NCBI GenBank assembly: GCA_025093555.1
Contig: JAIWNF010000010.1
Coordinates: 248,001-312,000 of the forward strand
DNA length: 64,000 nt
Direction of reading: 5' to 3'
DNA from: Circinella umbellata
Lineage: Eukaryota; Mucoromycota; Mucoromycetes; Mucorales; Lichtheimiaceae
Both the position numbers and the translations under genes were made by a program. Below, one piece after another: positions 49,869-64,000 of the stretch. A model generated the notes under the pieces. That model worked only from the letters and a program-made list of their open reading frames with translations. It was not told the DNA's origin and ran no database searches. The number at the start of each line of letters is the position of its first letter. Position 1 is the stretch's first letter.

Positions 49869-52800
49869 TAGTAAGTTTAGGCAATCACATTGAATAAAGT
49901 GAGAACTTATATTAGTTTATGTTTAAAGGCAAATGTCAAGGTTAATTCATAAATATTACATATACAGTATAATGAAGATATGTAGTATCATGAAATATTA
50001 GTGATTGTTATTTTATTAACATTATTAAATATAATAAAAATCCCCGTGTCCATTTTCTGGCAAATGGACAATATCATGTTCTTATGTTTTTAATCATTTA
50101 TTTTACATTTTTTTATTGAAAAAACAATGATTAATAATGTTGCACTTTTCATATCCAAAATCCGAGTTTTGGATCACTCCAGTGTTTTCCCACGTCAACA
50201 CTATCTTACTACTAATGTCTTTCTCAATATATATATATATATATATATTGCAACATGAAATCTTCTATTAGTCTTGAAAAAAGACACGCGTAAAAAGAGA
50301 TACATATGACGTGAGAAATAGTCTTATAGAGCCTCATTAATCATCGACCCAAGACTATACTACTCTTTTTTCAATATATCTTAATTTACTGATAATAATA
50401 ACAAAGAATCACCATAAAAACTTATTCTACAACTAATTGATAACTCAATTGATTCACGTAAGACTAAACACAACAACATATGAATAAAATGTGTAGTTGT
50501 ACAAATACTACGTACGCGAATATCTTGTGAACATGAGAATAACTTTTGCTCATGATAAAAAAAAAAAAAACAAATGTATCATCTCAATTGTTGATAAATG
50601 AAATTTAATATTCATACATTTATTTTATCGACATTTTTTTTTCTTTCTTGCAAATATGCTCTAATTATTGTAGTGTTACATTATTGTTAATAATACCTAA
50701 CAAAAGAATATAAATCATAGATATTCTTTGTATACAGTTTGATTATTATTATATTTCGATTGGTACACATAATTAAAATACTTGAATCTTTTTGTCTTCA
50801 TAGGTACGTATCCGTTTTTATTCTCCTTGAAAATAGAACCACTTATCAGTCAAGCAATCCTGTACTACTATAACTGAAATTTAAGAAAGCTTGTAAATAT
50901 AGTATAGTTGACCACAAGCACCACTAAGAACACATCTTTTTTGCTACCATGCTACCCATAAAGAGGATGGTAACGAAATAACATACCTAATATAGTAAGC
51001 AAGGGGTTAGAAATAACTTGTGTTTCGTTCATTCTCGTCGGAGGGATAAGAAAAAGTTGTTATTTTCATGCGTGGGTTCCATGATCTTGAGAGTGGTAAT
51101 GAGTTTCGAAGACCGTGTAATTCTTGATGGCCAGTTTCTGCGTAAAAAAAAAAAACAAGAAACGTACTACCTCACTAATTCAAAATAATCATAATAATAA
51201 AAACCAGTATATTCCATATATATATAACATTATGATGAATACGCTATTTATAACATCTAATTGGTTTTTTTTTGTAGCACTAATTATAATCTAAATGTTC
51301 TTCTTTTTATCTTTTACTATCTCCATTTTTCATAAAAGATATCCTACATATTTATATATGATTGAACACCATAGATTATTAACTGGTGAAATTACAACTA
51401 GGTGCTTCCAAAATAACTCTGGATAGCATTATTTTACACACAAGAGATCGACTTGTTTGCAACTTGCATTATAAAAGTGTTATAAATGGACTTATTATAT
51501 ACAATTATATACATTTATCCTCATCCTATTGAATAAGATATGTCCTTGCAACACATATACTATGGTCCAGCCCCTCTCTTTTTTTTTTTTCCTTTCTCAC
51601 TATTACCGGAGATAATATCGAGCGATTTTTAAAAAAAAACCTTGTTAAAATAGAAAAGAGAATTGTTTTTGAAGAGTGATACATCCTCCTCCCCCACTTG
51701 CCATATTTAGCATAAACTCGATTGTACCTTTTTTTTTACGCTGCGCTGACCAACAACAGAACACGGGGGTTATAAAGATCGCTAATAGTATCAAGAATAG
51801 ATGTGATACTAAAGGTAACCATTAGACATAAAGTAAGAGCTACACATGAGTAAAAAAAAATAAATCAAATTGTCAAAAAAAAAATGACGAGCATGATATA
51901 ATATTATCATGGGTACAATGAGTTAATCATCGGGTCCCTACTTGATGGCCCCATGAAATTATATACGTATTTTAACATGAATGATGAATTTTAACATGAT
52001 GAGTACATGACAATATAAAGAATAAAAGTAGTGTCTGTCTGAGTATAATTAGTTGTGCATAACCAAAAAAGAAGTACTTGTTGCCTACATAACAACAACA
52101 ACAACGAATTACAAATTGGTTTGTTCGATACACCTTGATAATAATAATAAGTAATCATTTCTTGATTAAACTTTCTGTTTCTAATGTATGCATGCATATG
52201 CGGCGCTAGATTACCGCTAATCATATGTACAAAAAAGCACGTTCTCAAATTGATTATTGAACCATATACAAAAACACATTTTTATGTTTATTAATTGAAC
52301 CTGAGTCTCCCTCCCCCCCCCTTTTTTTTTCCTTGTACTATTCATATAATTCTTCGATTTGTATAATTTGAGAGTAAAAACTATACGTATATGAAATATA
52401 TGAAATTTTCTAATGATAGATCGCTTTTCATCAAAAATAAAATAAAATATATAATAAACTGAGTGTATTGTGTAATGTTTCAAAAGTAATATATCACAAA
52501 TTGCCAACTCTTTGAACTTTAAAATTAAAATTTGTAATGAATATAGAAAGAAGAATTAATTCAAGATAAAAAAAAAAGTTAATTCTATTTCATTATCTTA
52601 TTTTATAAAAAGTAAAAAAAAAAATAAGAAGTTCTGTGTGAATCTATTTTTGTCATGTGCGAAAAAATTCACTTTTTGTCGTAGGGGGGGGGGAAGGGAG
52701 CCGCAGCACAAAAAGTTTTGAACCCATCCTTATTTATACACTCATGTAGGTGGGCGTGCAGTAATAATAATAATACATTTACGTGGTTAAGATAAAATAG

Positions 52801-55800
52801 GTACCCAAGTACCTGTTGGAGAATTCACAAAAAAAAAAAGTGTCTATTTATTATTTAGTATAAGAAAAAAATCAAAAGTAAAAGGATAATCAGGGCGTCA
52901 ATGTTTGTAACAACAATAACCAATGTTTTATTTCCAATGTATTAAATAAAATTACTCACGGTCAAAACTTTTAAGAAATAACTATTATTCTTCCAACAAG
53001 AGGAGCATGTGGAATGGTATACTTTTTTTTTTTTTTTTTGCGGAGAAAATGTAGTTGGAAAACCCCTAGTGGTATATATATACAGTAATTAAAGAGTAAC
53101 GAAAGAGCCGACCTTGTGCGGTCTTTTTTTTTTTTTTTTTCTTTCGTCGATCATGGGTTCCCTTGAAAAAAAAAAAAAGAAGTTGTGTACTACAATGACC
53201 TGAAAAAAAACAAATTTGGGGGACTTCAACCGATTTTGGAACTCGATCATCAATGCATCAAAAATGGAAAGCTTATAGCATTCTGTTGAGCCATAAGATG
53301 GGCTTTTTATTTGTTTATCTATAATCGGAAAGCTTGATCATGGATAATGTTTTTGCATAAACAAATGAAAAAAAGTTATATGTCTTTCTAAATAGGACAT
53401 GGTTGTTCTGTAATTTGAAATGAATAAATCTTGCTATAAAGAATGCCTAAAATTAAATATATTTAATTTTATCTTACTATATTTCAAATTATGATGTGTA
53501 ATGATATATCATCGGATCATTATATTTCATACCCATGACATTTCTTAGTATATTTTACAATGTCATCATACCAGAACACGATAGTTTATTATATCATTCA
53601 TCATCATTTGAATTTGTTCTGTCATCATCTTTTTTTTTTTTGTTTTATTAAGCTGTCAAAAATAGTTCTCTGTCTCTTCAATAGTAAATAAAGTATATAG
53701 AATAAAACGAATTATACGAACAGCAGTGCACTATAAAAAAGATATGGAGTGAATATCAGCGTACGGAATAATTAGATAATTTAATGCGAATTCAATAAGC
53801 TGTAATGTTGTGATGGTTACTATCCTAGCAACAAAAAATTGGAGCACGGAAGCATTCCGATAAATTAGTTTTACATCTAAAATGAAATAATAAAAAGTAT
53901 TTTTAATAAGTATCCATTACCATTCTTTTTCATTTAACAAACATCTTGAAACACATAATGGCACATACAGACTAAGTTATGTCAAAATAATAATACTAAT
54001 AATAATCAACGTATTACATTTCATTTTCTACTAACTTTTCTCTTTCTGTAGATCTTCCCTGTGTAAAAAGTTCCATCTCAAATAATGCAAAACCTGTGTA
54101 ATACAAAATAACTATCACAAGGGCAAGAATGTAGGAACGGGTAACTTATCATGCAACACATGCATCTTTTTTTTTTTTTTGTCTAACCGTTCTTCTTCCT
54201 TTATAATCAATGGTGCGTACCTTTTATTTACAAATATAAACAAATAAAGCACCCCGAATTTATCTTATTTATATTACCAACGAAAATGAAAAAGTTAAGT
54301 AAATAAATAAATAAATATTATATTTATTATAATAACCATTACTGGAGACAGGTCCGCAATAAAAACATTTTAAAAAGTGTTATTGTTTTTTTGTTATTGT
54401 TTTTGCTTGCTTGCTTGAAGGTAGTCCTTATTATTATTGTTTTTTGTTTTTCACTAAACTAAAAATTATTAGACTAGTATAAAAAAGAAGAGAAAAGCGG
54501 ATCAAATCGTAAAATGGATTATCACCTTTTTTTGCATCAATTCTCCCTTTCCTCCGTCCCCCCCCTTTTTATTATTATTCGAATATTATGATAAAGATGA
54601 AAAGAATTCATCCATCATTTGCAAAGAGGGGAAAGATCCAAAGTCCTCAAAATGCCGAAAACAAAATATGGGCCCGCGGATTATGTACCGGCTGACAATT
54701 GTATGGTCTAGGCTTTGTTTTTTTTTCCTCTTCCTTTGCAAACCCACCCCCCCCCCGAAAAAAAATAGATTTATACCTCCCCTCAAGGTCCTGCATTCAT
54801 TTGTGTTAAACAAAAATTATTGGGGGGTGGGGGGGGGATAGAAGGAAGAAGATCTTTTAAGTTTTTTGTTACGGAAACAATTACAAGCTCCAAAGTTAGT
54901 AATTTTATTTTTTTGTAATTCCCCGGGGTGTATCTTTTCTTTCTTTAACTTGACATCGTTATTATTATTACTTTATAGAATTGAGTATTTAATTGATTTT
55001 TTTTTGTTTTGTTTTTGAAGATGACGGTTTGTTTTACGTATCTTTTCCATTGAAACAATTACTTGCATTTTTTTTTCGGCTACAGGGAATTATGCTAAAC
55101 AATATGTCTCCGAAACTTGATTTGTTCAAATTTTTTAGGTTAATGCAGTTATTTCATCCTACTAATAATCATCCTAGAAACCAGAATAAGAATACAGTCA
55201 ATGATTCTATAACAATCTAAAGAAGTTTTAATAGCTTTTATTATATTAATATTAAAGTATTTGAGAGTTTCAATTCAAACAAATGTGAATAATAGTGTTC
55301 AATTCAAAAAGACAAATAGAACTCCTTCCTTTCCTTTTTTTTTTAAAAAAGAAAGCTCGATTTGTACTTTTAATCAACATAAACAAGAATTAAAACATAA
55401 TATAATATTTAAGAGAATGAAAAGGTAGTACGTGCTGTCAAATATATTTTCAATTCTTACCTTTACACATATAATCTAGAATGTTCGGACAAAAAAAAAA
55501 AAGGTCCAAAATTCATACCATAAGTTTCTTTTTCGATGATTCTTTTATAATTTTTGCATGTCAAAAATATTCGTGATAACTAGGAAGTGTAATAATGGTT
55601 TCTATATTTAATAATAAACAGAAACCATCCATTTAATAAATGTTAAATCAAAAAATTTCATTGCGGCTTTTTAATATGTAAATTTTCCTCTTCCCACTCT
55701 CCCCTCTCCCCCAATTTTTCTAAAGAAAAGTAGAAGATCCCATGCACATTGTATTTACCTTTTTAACAACGCACGGCCATAACCTGTGATATAATGCATA

Positions 55801-56786
55801 TTGGATTGTTGTATAAGACAATTAACCATTCATGGGTTAGCTTTTTTAAAATGTGTTTTTTAAGGGGGAAAATCAATTTTATTTTTATTTTTATAAAAAG
55901 GGGATCTGATGAATTTTCTTTGAATAAAATGAAATGAATAAAAAGCGAAATGTCCTGACAAAATCATGATAAATGGATAACCAGGTCTTTTTTTTTTTTA
56001 GTATTGTAAAAAAAAATACGCGATTCATTTTTTTATTTGTCATTAACCAACATAAAATTCTTTACTATTATAATGCAGTGATTTCATGAGAAAACTTAAA
56101 AAAATCATGGGGGGGGATTTTTTTTTTCCTTTATAAACAAAAACCCTGAGAAGAAGAGCATTGTCATAGGAACAAAATAGGAAAGGTAGGGTAAAGTTGG
56201 TTTTCTAGCAACAAGTTGTTATGAAAAGACAACAATTCCAGAACATCATATACTATCTTTGAAAATGAAAGATGGGTCCAGAAGGGTTTATATGCCAGTC
56301 TATATAAATTCATGTTGTGTACCTTTCTACTCTTGTCATTTTTTTTTTTTTGTCGTCCACCCCCCCCCAAAAAAAAAACCAGCAGATGTCCCTTTTTTTT
56401 TTGTTCAGTTTAACAAATTCAACAGACCCATGTACGACCATTTAGAAAAGTTTCTTTACTCCCCCCACCCAATGAATGTTCCCCCTTATTTTTACATCCT
56501 CTCTTCTCCCCTCCCCCCAAAATGTAGTCCATGGTAGTCAAAAAAAAATCTTACACACACACACATCTTTTGGTCATAATGAGAAAACGTATAAAAAGCT
56601 TTCAATGTTCGGTTCTGTTTCTTTTTTTTCATTTCTCCTTTTCTTTTTTATTTTTTTTTCTTTTCCTTCTTCATTTCTATTCAACACGTCTCTTTTTTTT
56701 TTTTTTTTTTTAACAAAAATTAAATATATACCTCTTCTTTATTTCCACCCCCCCTTTTTTTTTTACATTGTTTAAAGTTATTCACA
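49869..56786. other. 6.9-kb gene-poor stretch
   Basis: No protein family was recognised on either strand. The stretch is dominated by A/T homopolymers, (AT)n at 50229-50249, C- and G-runs (52310-52330, 52684-52694, 54750-54757, 54821-54838) and trinucleotide runs. Openings of 60-99 codons at 51991-52507, 54586-54813 and 56259-56775 are low-complexity. A TATA-like GTATAAAAAG at about 56589-56598 followed by a long pyrimidine tract is a plausible core promoter for the response regulator gene. Confidence 0.45.
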
Positions 56787-57806
56787 TTGGATTATTTTGG
56801 TTATAATGGCCGGAGAGCCTCAACAGGTTCCTCCTTGTTTCACCCACTTCATCATCGACGACATTCTACATCTGATGAAACTACAATCATACCAAGAAGA
56901 CCACAATATCATAGACGTCGACCATCACAAACTATAAACAGTAATAGTAGTAATAATACTCGAACGCGATATTCTTTTATTTTACCACCATCTCCACTTT
57001 CAACTACAACCACTTTTGCTCAAGCTGCTGCTGCTGCAGCTGCTGCAAATAATAATAATAATAATACACCACCACCACTTTCATCGCCTTCATCACCCAT
57101 TTCTTCTCCATTAAGTCCTCCTTTAACTACTCCACCTGTTATTTTGGATAACACTAATCTTTTCGATTCACACCAATCAACATGCGACTCAGCAACGGCA
57201 ACGTTAGCAGCTATGGTGTTACCAACGCCAGCTCCAACAGCACCAATGGTACGCCGTACGACATCAAGAACTCAGCCTCCTAATGTGGTTGGAATCAATG
57301 TTTTATTAGTCGATGATAATAATGTCAATTTACAATTACTTGAGCGTGTATTACGACATCATATGGCAGATACAGTTGAACACATTGACCAAGTCAAGGA
57401 TGGATTAGAAGCATTAAAAATTCTTCAAAGTAAAACATTTGATCTTATTTTACTTGACATTGATATGCCCTATCTTAGTGGTGTAGATACTGCAAGACAT
57501 ATTCGAAGTTCAACAGAGTATAATATTTTACTACAAAATCGAAATATTCCTATTGTAGCAGTAACTACAAATGATACTGCTGATTGGAAACGCGCATTTG
57601 CTCAAGTTGGCATGGTAAGTTTGTTACCAAGAAACACTTGGCTTTTTTTTTTATATGTAAATATTTATTTTTTTGTCTTGGCTTACTCACATTATATATA
57701 GAATGGTTGTGTTAGTAAACCAGTTTCTCCCAATGCTTTAAAAAAGACAATTCATCAAGTTTTGGATTATGGTTCAAGTCCTGAATCCTTTGTCGCAGCT
57801 CCATGA
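56787..57806 (+). CDS. response regulator receiver protein (fungal stress response regulator type), 310 codons
   Basis: Exons: 56787-57614 and 57702-57806 (frame from a TTG at 56787, 310 codons). The first ~165 residues are low-complexity (His/Arg, Ser/Thr, an Ala8 run, Asn, Pro). The receiver domain (about 168-300) has the acidic pair (NVLLVDDNNVN type, read as INVLLVDDN), the phospho-acceptor Asp224 in LILLDIDMPYLSG, the Thr/Ser switch (IVAVTTN) and Lys in GCVSKPVSP. It is a stand-alone receiver, like Srr1-type fungal regulators fed by hybrid histidine kinases via Ypd1; it lacks the DNA-binding domain of Skn7. The frame has no ATG at its start: the sequence CACATTGGATTAT would give MDYFGYNG if one T were absent. 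The next in-frame ATG, at codon 142, would still keep the whole receiver. Confidence 0.8.
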
Positions 57807-60191
57807 TTTCAAATATATATATATATATATATATATATCTTTATTTACATCTATATTATTATTAACATCCATTTCTTCCATGGCAACAAATTATATATAC
57901 CTTATGATACGTAACAATTTTTTCTTCATTCTCTCTCACGCCCCCCATTTCTCTCACACAATTTTTATTTTTCAAAAAAAAAAAAGACACCCACCAAAAA
58001 AAAAAATCAATCATACAAGTTCTCCATATATATTTTTTTTTATTCCCCCTTTCTCTCTCTCTCTCTCCATCAATAACTACTATTAACTACTACACCTCTC
58101 TTAACGAAAATACCTTTCATTTGTAAATAGCATGTGCATATATTTCTTTTGTTGTTTTCTTAATAATTTTTCTTTTCTATCCATCATTTTAAAATATTTA
58201 TTTAATGTATCAAGTACTTTTGTGTTCGAAAGTTAACCCACCCCAAAAAAAAAAATTGTTTGTCATTTTCAAAAAAAAAAAAAAAAGTCATTTTTTAATA
58301 ATATTTTCTACATATATTATATTGAGTGGGAAAGAAAACAAACTTATGATATTATACACATATCTTTTCCAGTGGGTGTGTTAGGTTTAGAAAAGTGGTC
58401 TAGGCAATACAAAACAGAACCTTTGGTTTTTTTTTTTTCATATACTAAAAGTAGATTAGGATGAACTCAGATGGATTATGTTTTTTTTAATTCATGGTTG
58501 GAAATTAGATCTTTGATTTCCAAATAAAGTTGTCGTCGTTAAAAAAAAAAAAAATAGTTAGTCATATAAAAAAAGTTTTCTTTGGTTTAGAAAGAGAAGA
58601 ATTATGGGACGTAATTATTGAAGTATATGTACTTATATATAAATATAACTTTTTTGTTTCTTTTTCGTTAACCAAAAGTTTGTACTGTCTAATGTGTCGC
58701 GTTTTTCTAGTTCTTGAATAATAGAACTAGAAAAGTTAGATAGATGCTTTACAATTGTTGTTTTCTCTCATTTTCAATAGATTATATATCTTTGTCTATT
58801 ATTATTTAACTTTAAGAAAAGAAACATCTTTATACACGTTTGATAACGCGAGAATTCATCTATTTATGAATATAACATTAGAATAATTATACCACTACTG
58901 TTTTGTACGCGTTTTATTTATCTTTTTTTTTATCCTTGATAACATTGTAATTTGGTGATTCTCTTTCTCTTTTTTTTCCTAGGAAAGAAAAGTAACAAAT
59001 AAGTTAAATGACAACTCACACATCTATATTTGTTTTTTTTTATCTTGACGTCGCAAGAGTGAGTGTCTAAAGAACCTTATTCTCGAATATAGTTTGCAAC
59101 GTGTTCAATTTACACGAATTATCCATGTAAGTTTTATTATTGATTATATAACCTAAAGAAACCTTTTCTAAATCTAGTCAATAACTCACATGGCTTTATA
59201 TTAATCATAAAGGTAATAACAACATTTTTATTTGATTTCAATTTAAATTGTTTTTTGACAACCTGTATCTTCCCAATTCTTTTTACTTATATATTTTGAA
59301 CTAACTGTCAACAATCTACTAAACTGCCTATATTGCAATATAACCGTACTTGTGTTATAAAGTTAATTTTAACTCTTAAAACAACGATTTGATACGTATC
59401 TTTGATTAAAAAAGTAAACTATTTTTAGTAGCAGAAATAAAATAAAGATTCAATAAACCACAATTTAGTAAAACAAAGAAAAAAAGGTTTTGATTAGTAC
59501 TATGTACGTGTTCTATTATTATTATTATTTTGTGATACATGTATATAAAACTAGTGTGGATTATCCTTACTGCTTGGTTTTTAACATCTAAACCCAAAGA
59601 ATGTTATTTTAAAAGATTCATCACTCATATTTAGGTATGATCATTTATATAGTAGGTATTTAACTTTTGTGAATAGAATATAGCATAAAATAATCTTAGG
59701 AACGTACAAAATGATATATATAGAGAAGAATATATTATTTATTATATCTTATATAAAAGTCAATAACGAAATATTTCAATGATAATTGGATCGAATAAAT
59801 ATAGTTCAACAAAAAAATATTAGGATAACTTTCTTTTGTTTAATAACCTCTCCTTCCCAATTAACTTTTTTTTTTTAAAAAAAGTAGTCTAGAATGATAA
59901 TAATCAAAGAAACTTTCATAAATTGTTATATGTCAGTTACATTATTATATATTTTTTATTATGCACTAATAGTATGATCATAATCAATAGTAGGTACGAC
60001 TGAACTCATAAATTTTAAAAATATAATCAAATATCTATAGAAATATATTTTTATTATTGTTATTATACTTTATGATCGTTTCCATTTCCCCCCTCCCCCA
60101 TGATCATTGCTTCTCACATGTTATCCATTCTTTATCATATGCTCTTCAACAAAAAAAAGCTCCCTTTCCCCCCCCCATGATACATTTTCAC
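57807..60191. other. 2.4-kb intergenic stretch, no gene seen
   Basis: 3' flanks of the response regulator and ATG3. Contains (AT)n at 57812-57838, (CT)n near 58051-58068 and many A/T runs. No protein or RNA gene is recognised. Confidence 0.5.
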
Positions 60192-61695
60192 TTACTGATC
60201 TACACGTATACCAGTTTCTTGACCTTTTTCTGCAAGTCCAGCCGAGACTCCATCTCCCATACGTTCAATGATTTTTTGCATTACTTCAGCATGTTTACAA
60301 GGATGAATGGATGCAAGATTCATATTCAAATGTGGATGTGTATCAATAGTTACTGTTTTTTTTACATAATCTTGATTTACATCTTCAAATACACGACTCG
60401 ATGGTAAAGGACGACGTTGCTACATAAAACCCATACATTATAATTTGAAAAAAAGAACCAACCATTTTGTCTACCGAAAGATAAAGTACTTACTTCGTCA
60501 TAACCAAATAACCACATTCTTGGAGTTTGATAATATTTGTCATACGTGATAAATACGTCATAGGTACGTACTTGAAGAATTTTATCACTATATAAATTAT
60601 TTCAGAAGTAAGTTTTAAAAAGGGTAAGGTAAGGTGGGAAAGATTGACGTACTTGTCACCCAAATTAGAATCATTTTGTTGTTCTTGCGCAATAGCCTAT
60701 TCATTTATTATACAAGAAGAAAAAAGGTTATGAGTATAATATAGTATTAATAATGTGAAAAAAAAAAAAAAAAAACTTACAGGATCATCCTCTTCAACTA
60801 CTTCATCTTCCATGTCAGGAATATCATTTAAATCAGGAATTTCATCCAATGGTATTTGTTTATCTTTATCCAAATTTAATGTTTCCATATTTTTTTTTAA
60901 TTTCTCTTCTTCTTCTTCATCATCCATGATTGTTTGAGCAATTTCATCCATTGTCTTGGTAACTAATTATTATTATTTATATGAGTTTATATTATATTAT
61001 ATTTATATTTTTTATATATATATATAACTAACCTCGAGAACTATGAGTATACATCCATCCATCTTCATCTTTTTCATCATCTCCTTCTCCATTTACTTGA
61101 CGTGTTTCATCATCATCATCTGTAAGTTCCATTTGTTTGGCACGACGAAGACATGGTACTAATTACATATATCATAATTATTAACAACAACCTTGTTTTT
61201 TTTTTTGAGAAATACTATTTTTGTATATATATATATATAACTTACCATTACGTGTCACAAGAAACTGTTTATCCTTTGGTAAATAGTCTCGATTCTTTTC
61301 CGTTAAACCAGATTCCCTTTTAAAAAAAAAATAGAGAGTCAGAATTTTATGCATTACGTTTTATTTCTTCACATGAATTAAAAAAAAAACTCTCACCATG
61401 ACCAAGTTGGACACTTGTAAACAAGAAACTCTCCTGCAGCAACAAACTATTTTATAAGACGGGAAAGAAAGGTGAAGACGAATTATGTTCAATCCATCTC
61501 AATAAATGACAAAATAGAATAACTTATGGAGTGGGGGGAGGGGGATTTAAGTCAATCTATATAGTTTTTCCTTACTTCTTCAGGGGTTAAACAACCTGTT
61601 TCTTTAAATTTAGAATTCTTTAAAACAGGAATAAGAGATTCTCGAACAGAATGAAAAGTAGAATAAATGTTACTATAAACGTCTCGAACTGACAT
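60192..61695 (-). CDS. ATG3: ATG3 autophagy E2-like conjugating enzyme, 304 aa
   Basis: Eight exons: 61695-61576, 61446-61397, 61316-61246, 61158-61033, 60962-60781, 60696-60653, 60587-60494 and 60419-60192 (915 nt). The N-terminal amphipathic helix ([20 protein letters not shown]) binds curved membrane. The segment [19 protein letters not shown] and YKCPTWSW are typical of Atg3. An acidic flexible insert (about 100-185) follows. The E2 core has [20 protein letters not shown] and the catalytic HPC motif, with Cys270 in [12 protein letters not shown]. Atg3 takes Atg8 from Atg7 and passes it to phosphatidylethanolamine, helped by Atg12-Atg5-Atg16, to build autophagosomes. Length is like yeast (310) and human (314). 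It is complete, and divergent from phosphoglucomutase with 721 bp between start codons. Confidence 0.96.

Positions 61696-64000
<2,305 letters not shown>

Noticed and set aside
53240..53345. Inverted GGAAAGCTT copies as MITE ends
   Set aside because: The matching segments are too short (about 10 bp) and have no target duplication.
56476..56775. Phe/Ser-rich 99-codon plus-strand frame
   Set aside because: A pyrimidine-rich 5' region of the response regulator gene; low complexity only.

Overview
The window is nuclear DNA from an AT-rich, intron-dense fungus, most likely a Mucoromycota (Mucorales-type) species. The evidence: long poly-A/T tracts and microsatellites; almost every gene split by 50-100 bp introns with GTAAGT-like donors; fungal housekeeping genes (MRC1, UAP1, BET1, SNC, PCF11, ATG3, SGO1, PGM); and Helitron and MITE relics. 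The taxonomic call is inference. I rebuilt gene models by hand from splice sites and checked that the exon lengths sum to an open frame.

Layout. 0-7 kb: transposon-rich. It holds a decayed Helitron helicase (minus strand, about 1.9-3.1 kb), degenerate repeats and coding scraps (3.1-3.9 kb), and an intact nine-exon gene for a 532-residue protein of unknown function (4476-7117), one intron of which holds a 343 bp MITE. 7.1-10.5 kb: non-coding, with three tandem copies of a ~255 bp repeat. 10.6-15.0 kb: the SNARE BET1 and the replication-checkpoint mediator MRC1, both minus. 15.2-16.1 kb: a second Helitron relic. 16.9-18.7 kb: UAP1 (UDP-GlcNAc pyrophosphorylase). 18.7-23.2 kb: no confident gene. 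23.2-24.5 kb: a type II membrane glycosyltransferase. 24.5-28.4 kb: no gene seen. 28.4-37.5 kb, plus strand: a 1576-residue Ras-GEF, then an AF10-like extended-PHD/coiled-coil protein. 38.4-39.6 kb: a shugoshin. 40.7-46.0 kb: divergent SNC (R-SNARE) and PCF11. 46.4-48.4 kb: an RNF220-like RING E3 ligase. 48.4-56.8 kb: a gene desert with one pogo-like MITE. 56.8-57.8 kb: a response regulator. 60.2-62.4 kb onward: divergent ATG3 and a phosphoglucomutase cut by the window end.

There is no operon-like organisation. Functional links are loose. UAP1 and phosphoglucomutase both feed nucleotide-sugar and cell-wall metabolism. BET1 and SNC serve ER-Golgi and exocytic fusion. MRC1 and SGO1 act in S phase and chromosome segregation. 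The Ras-GEF and the response regulator are signalling proteins.

I did not find a clear new multi-gene system. The points most worth a second look are the MITE-expanded intron in the unknown gene, a SNARE gene whose start codon appears split by an intron, a response regulator whose expected ATG is broken by one extra T, an RNF220-type E3 in a fungus, the ~255 bp tandem repeat, and the two Helitron relics.
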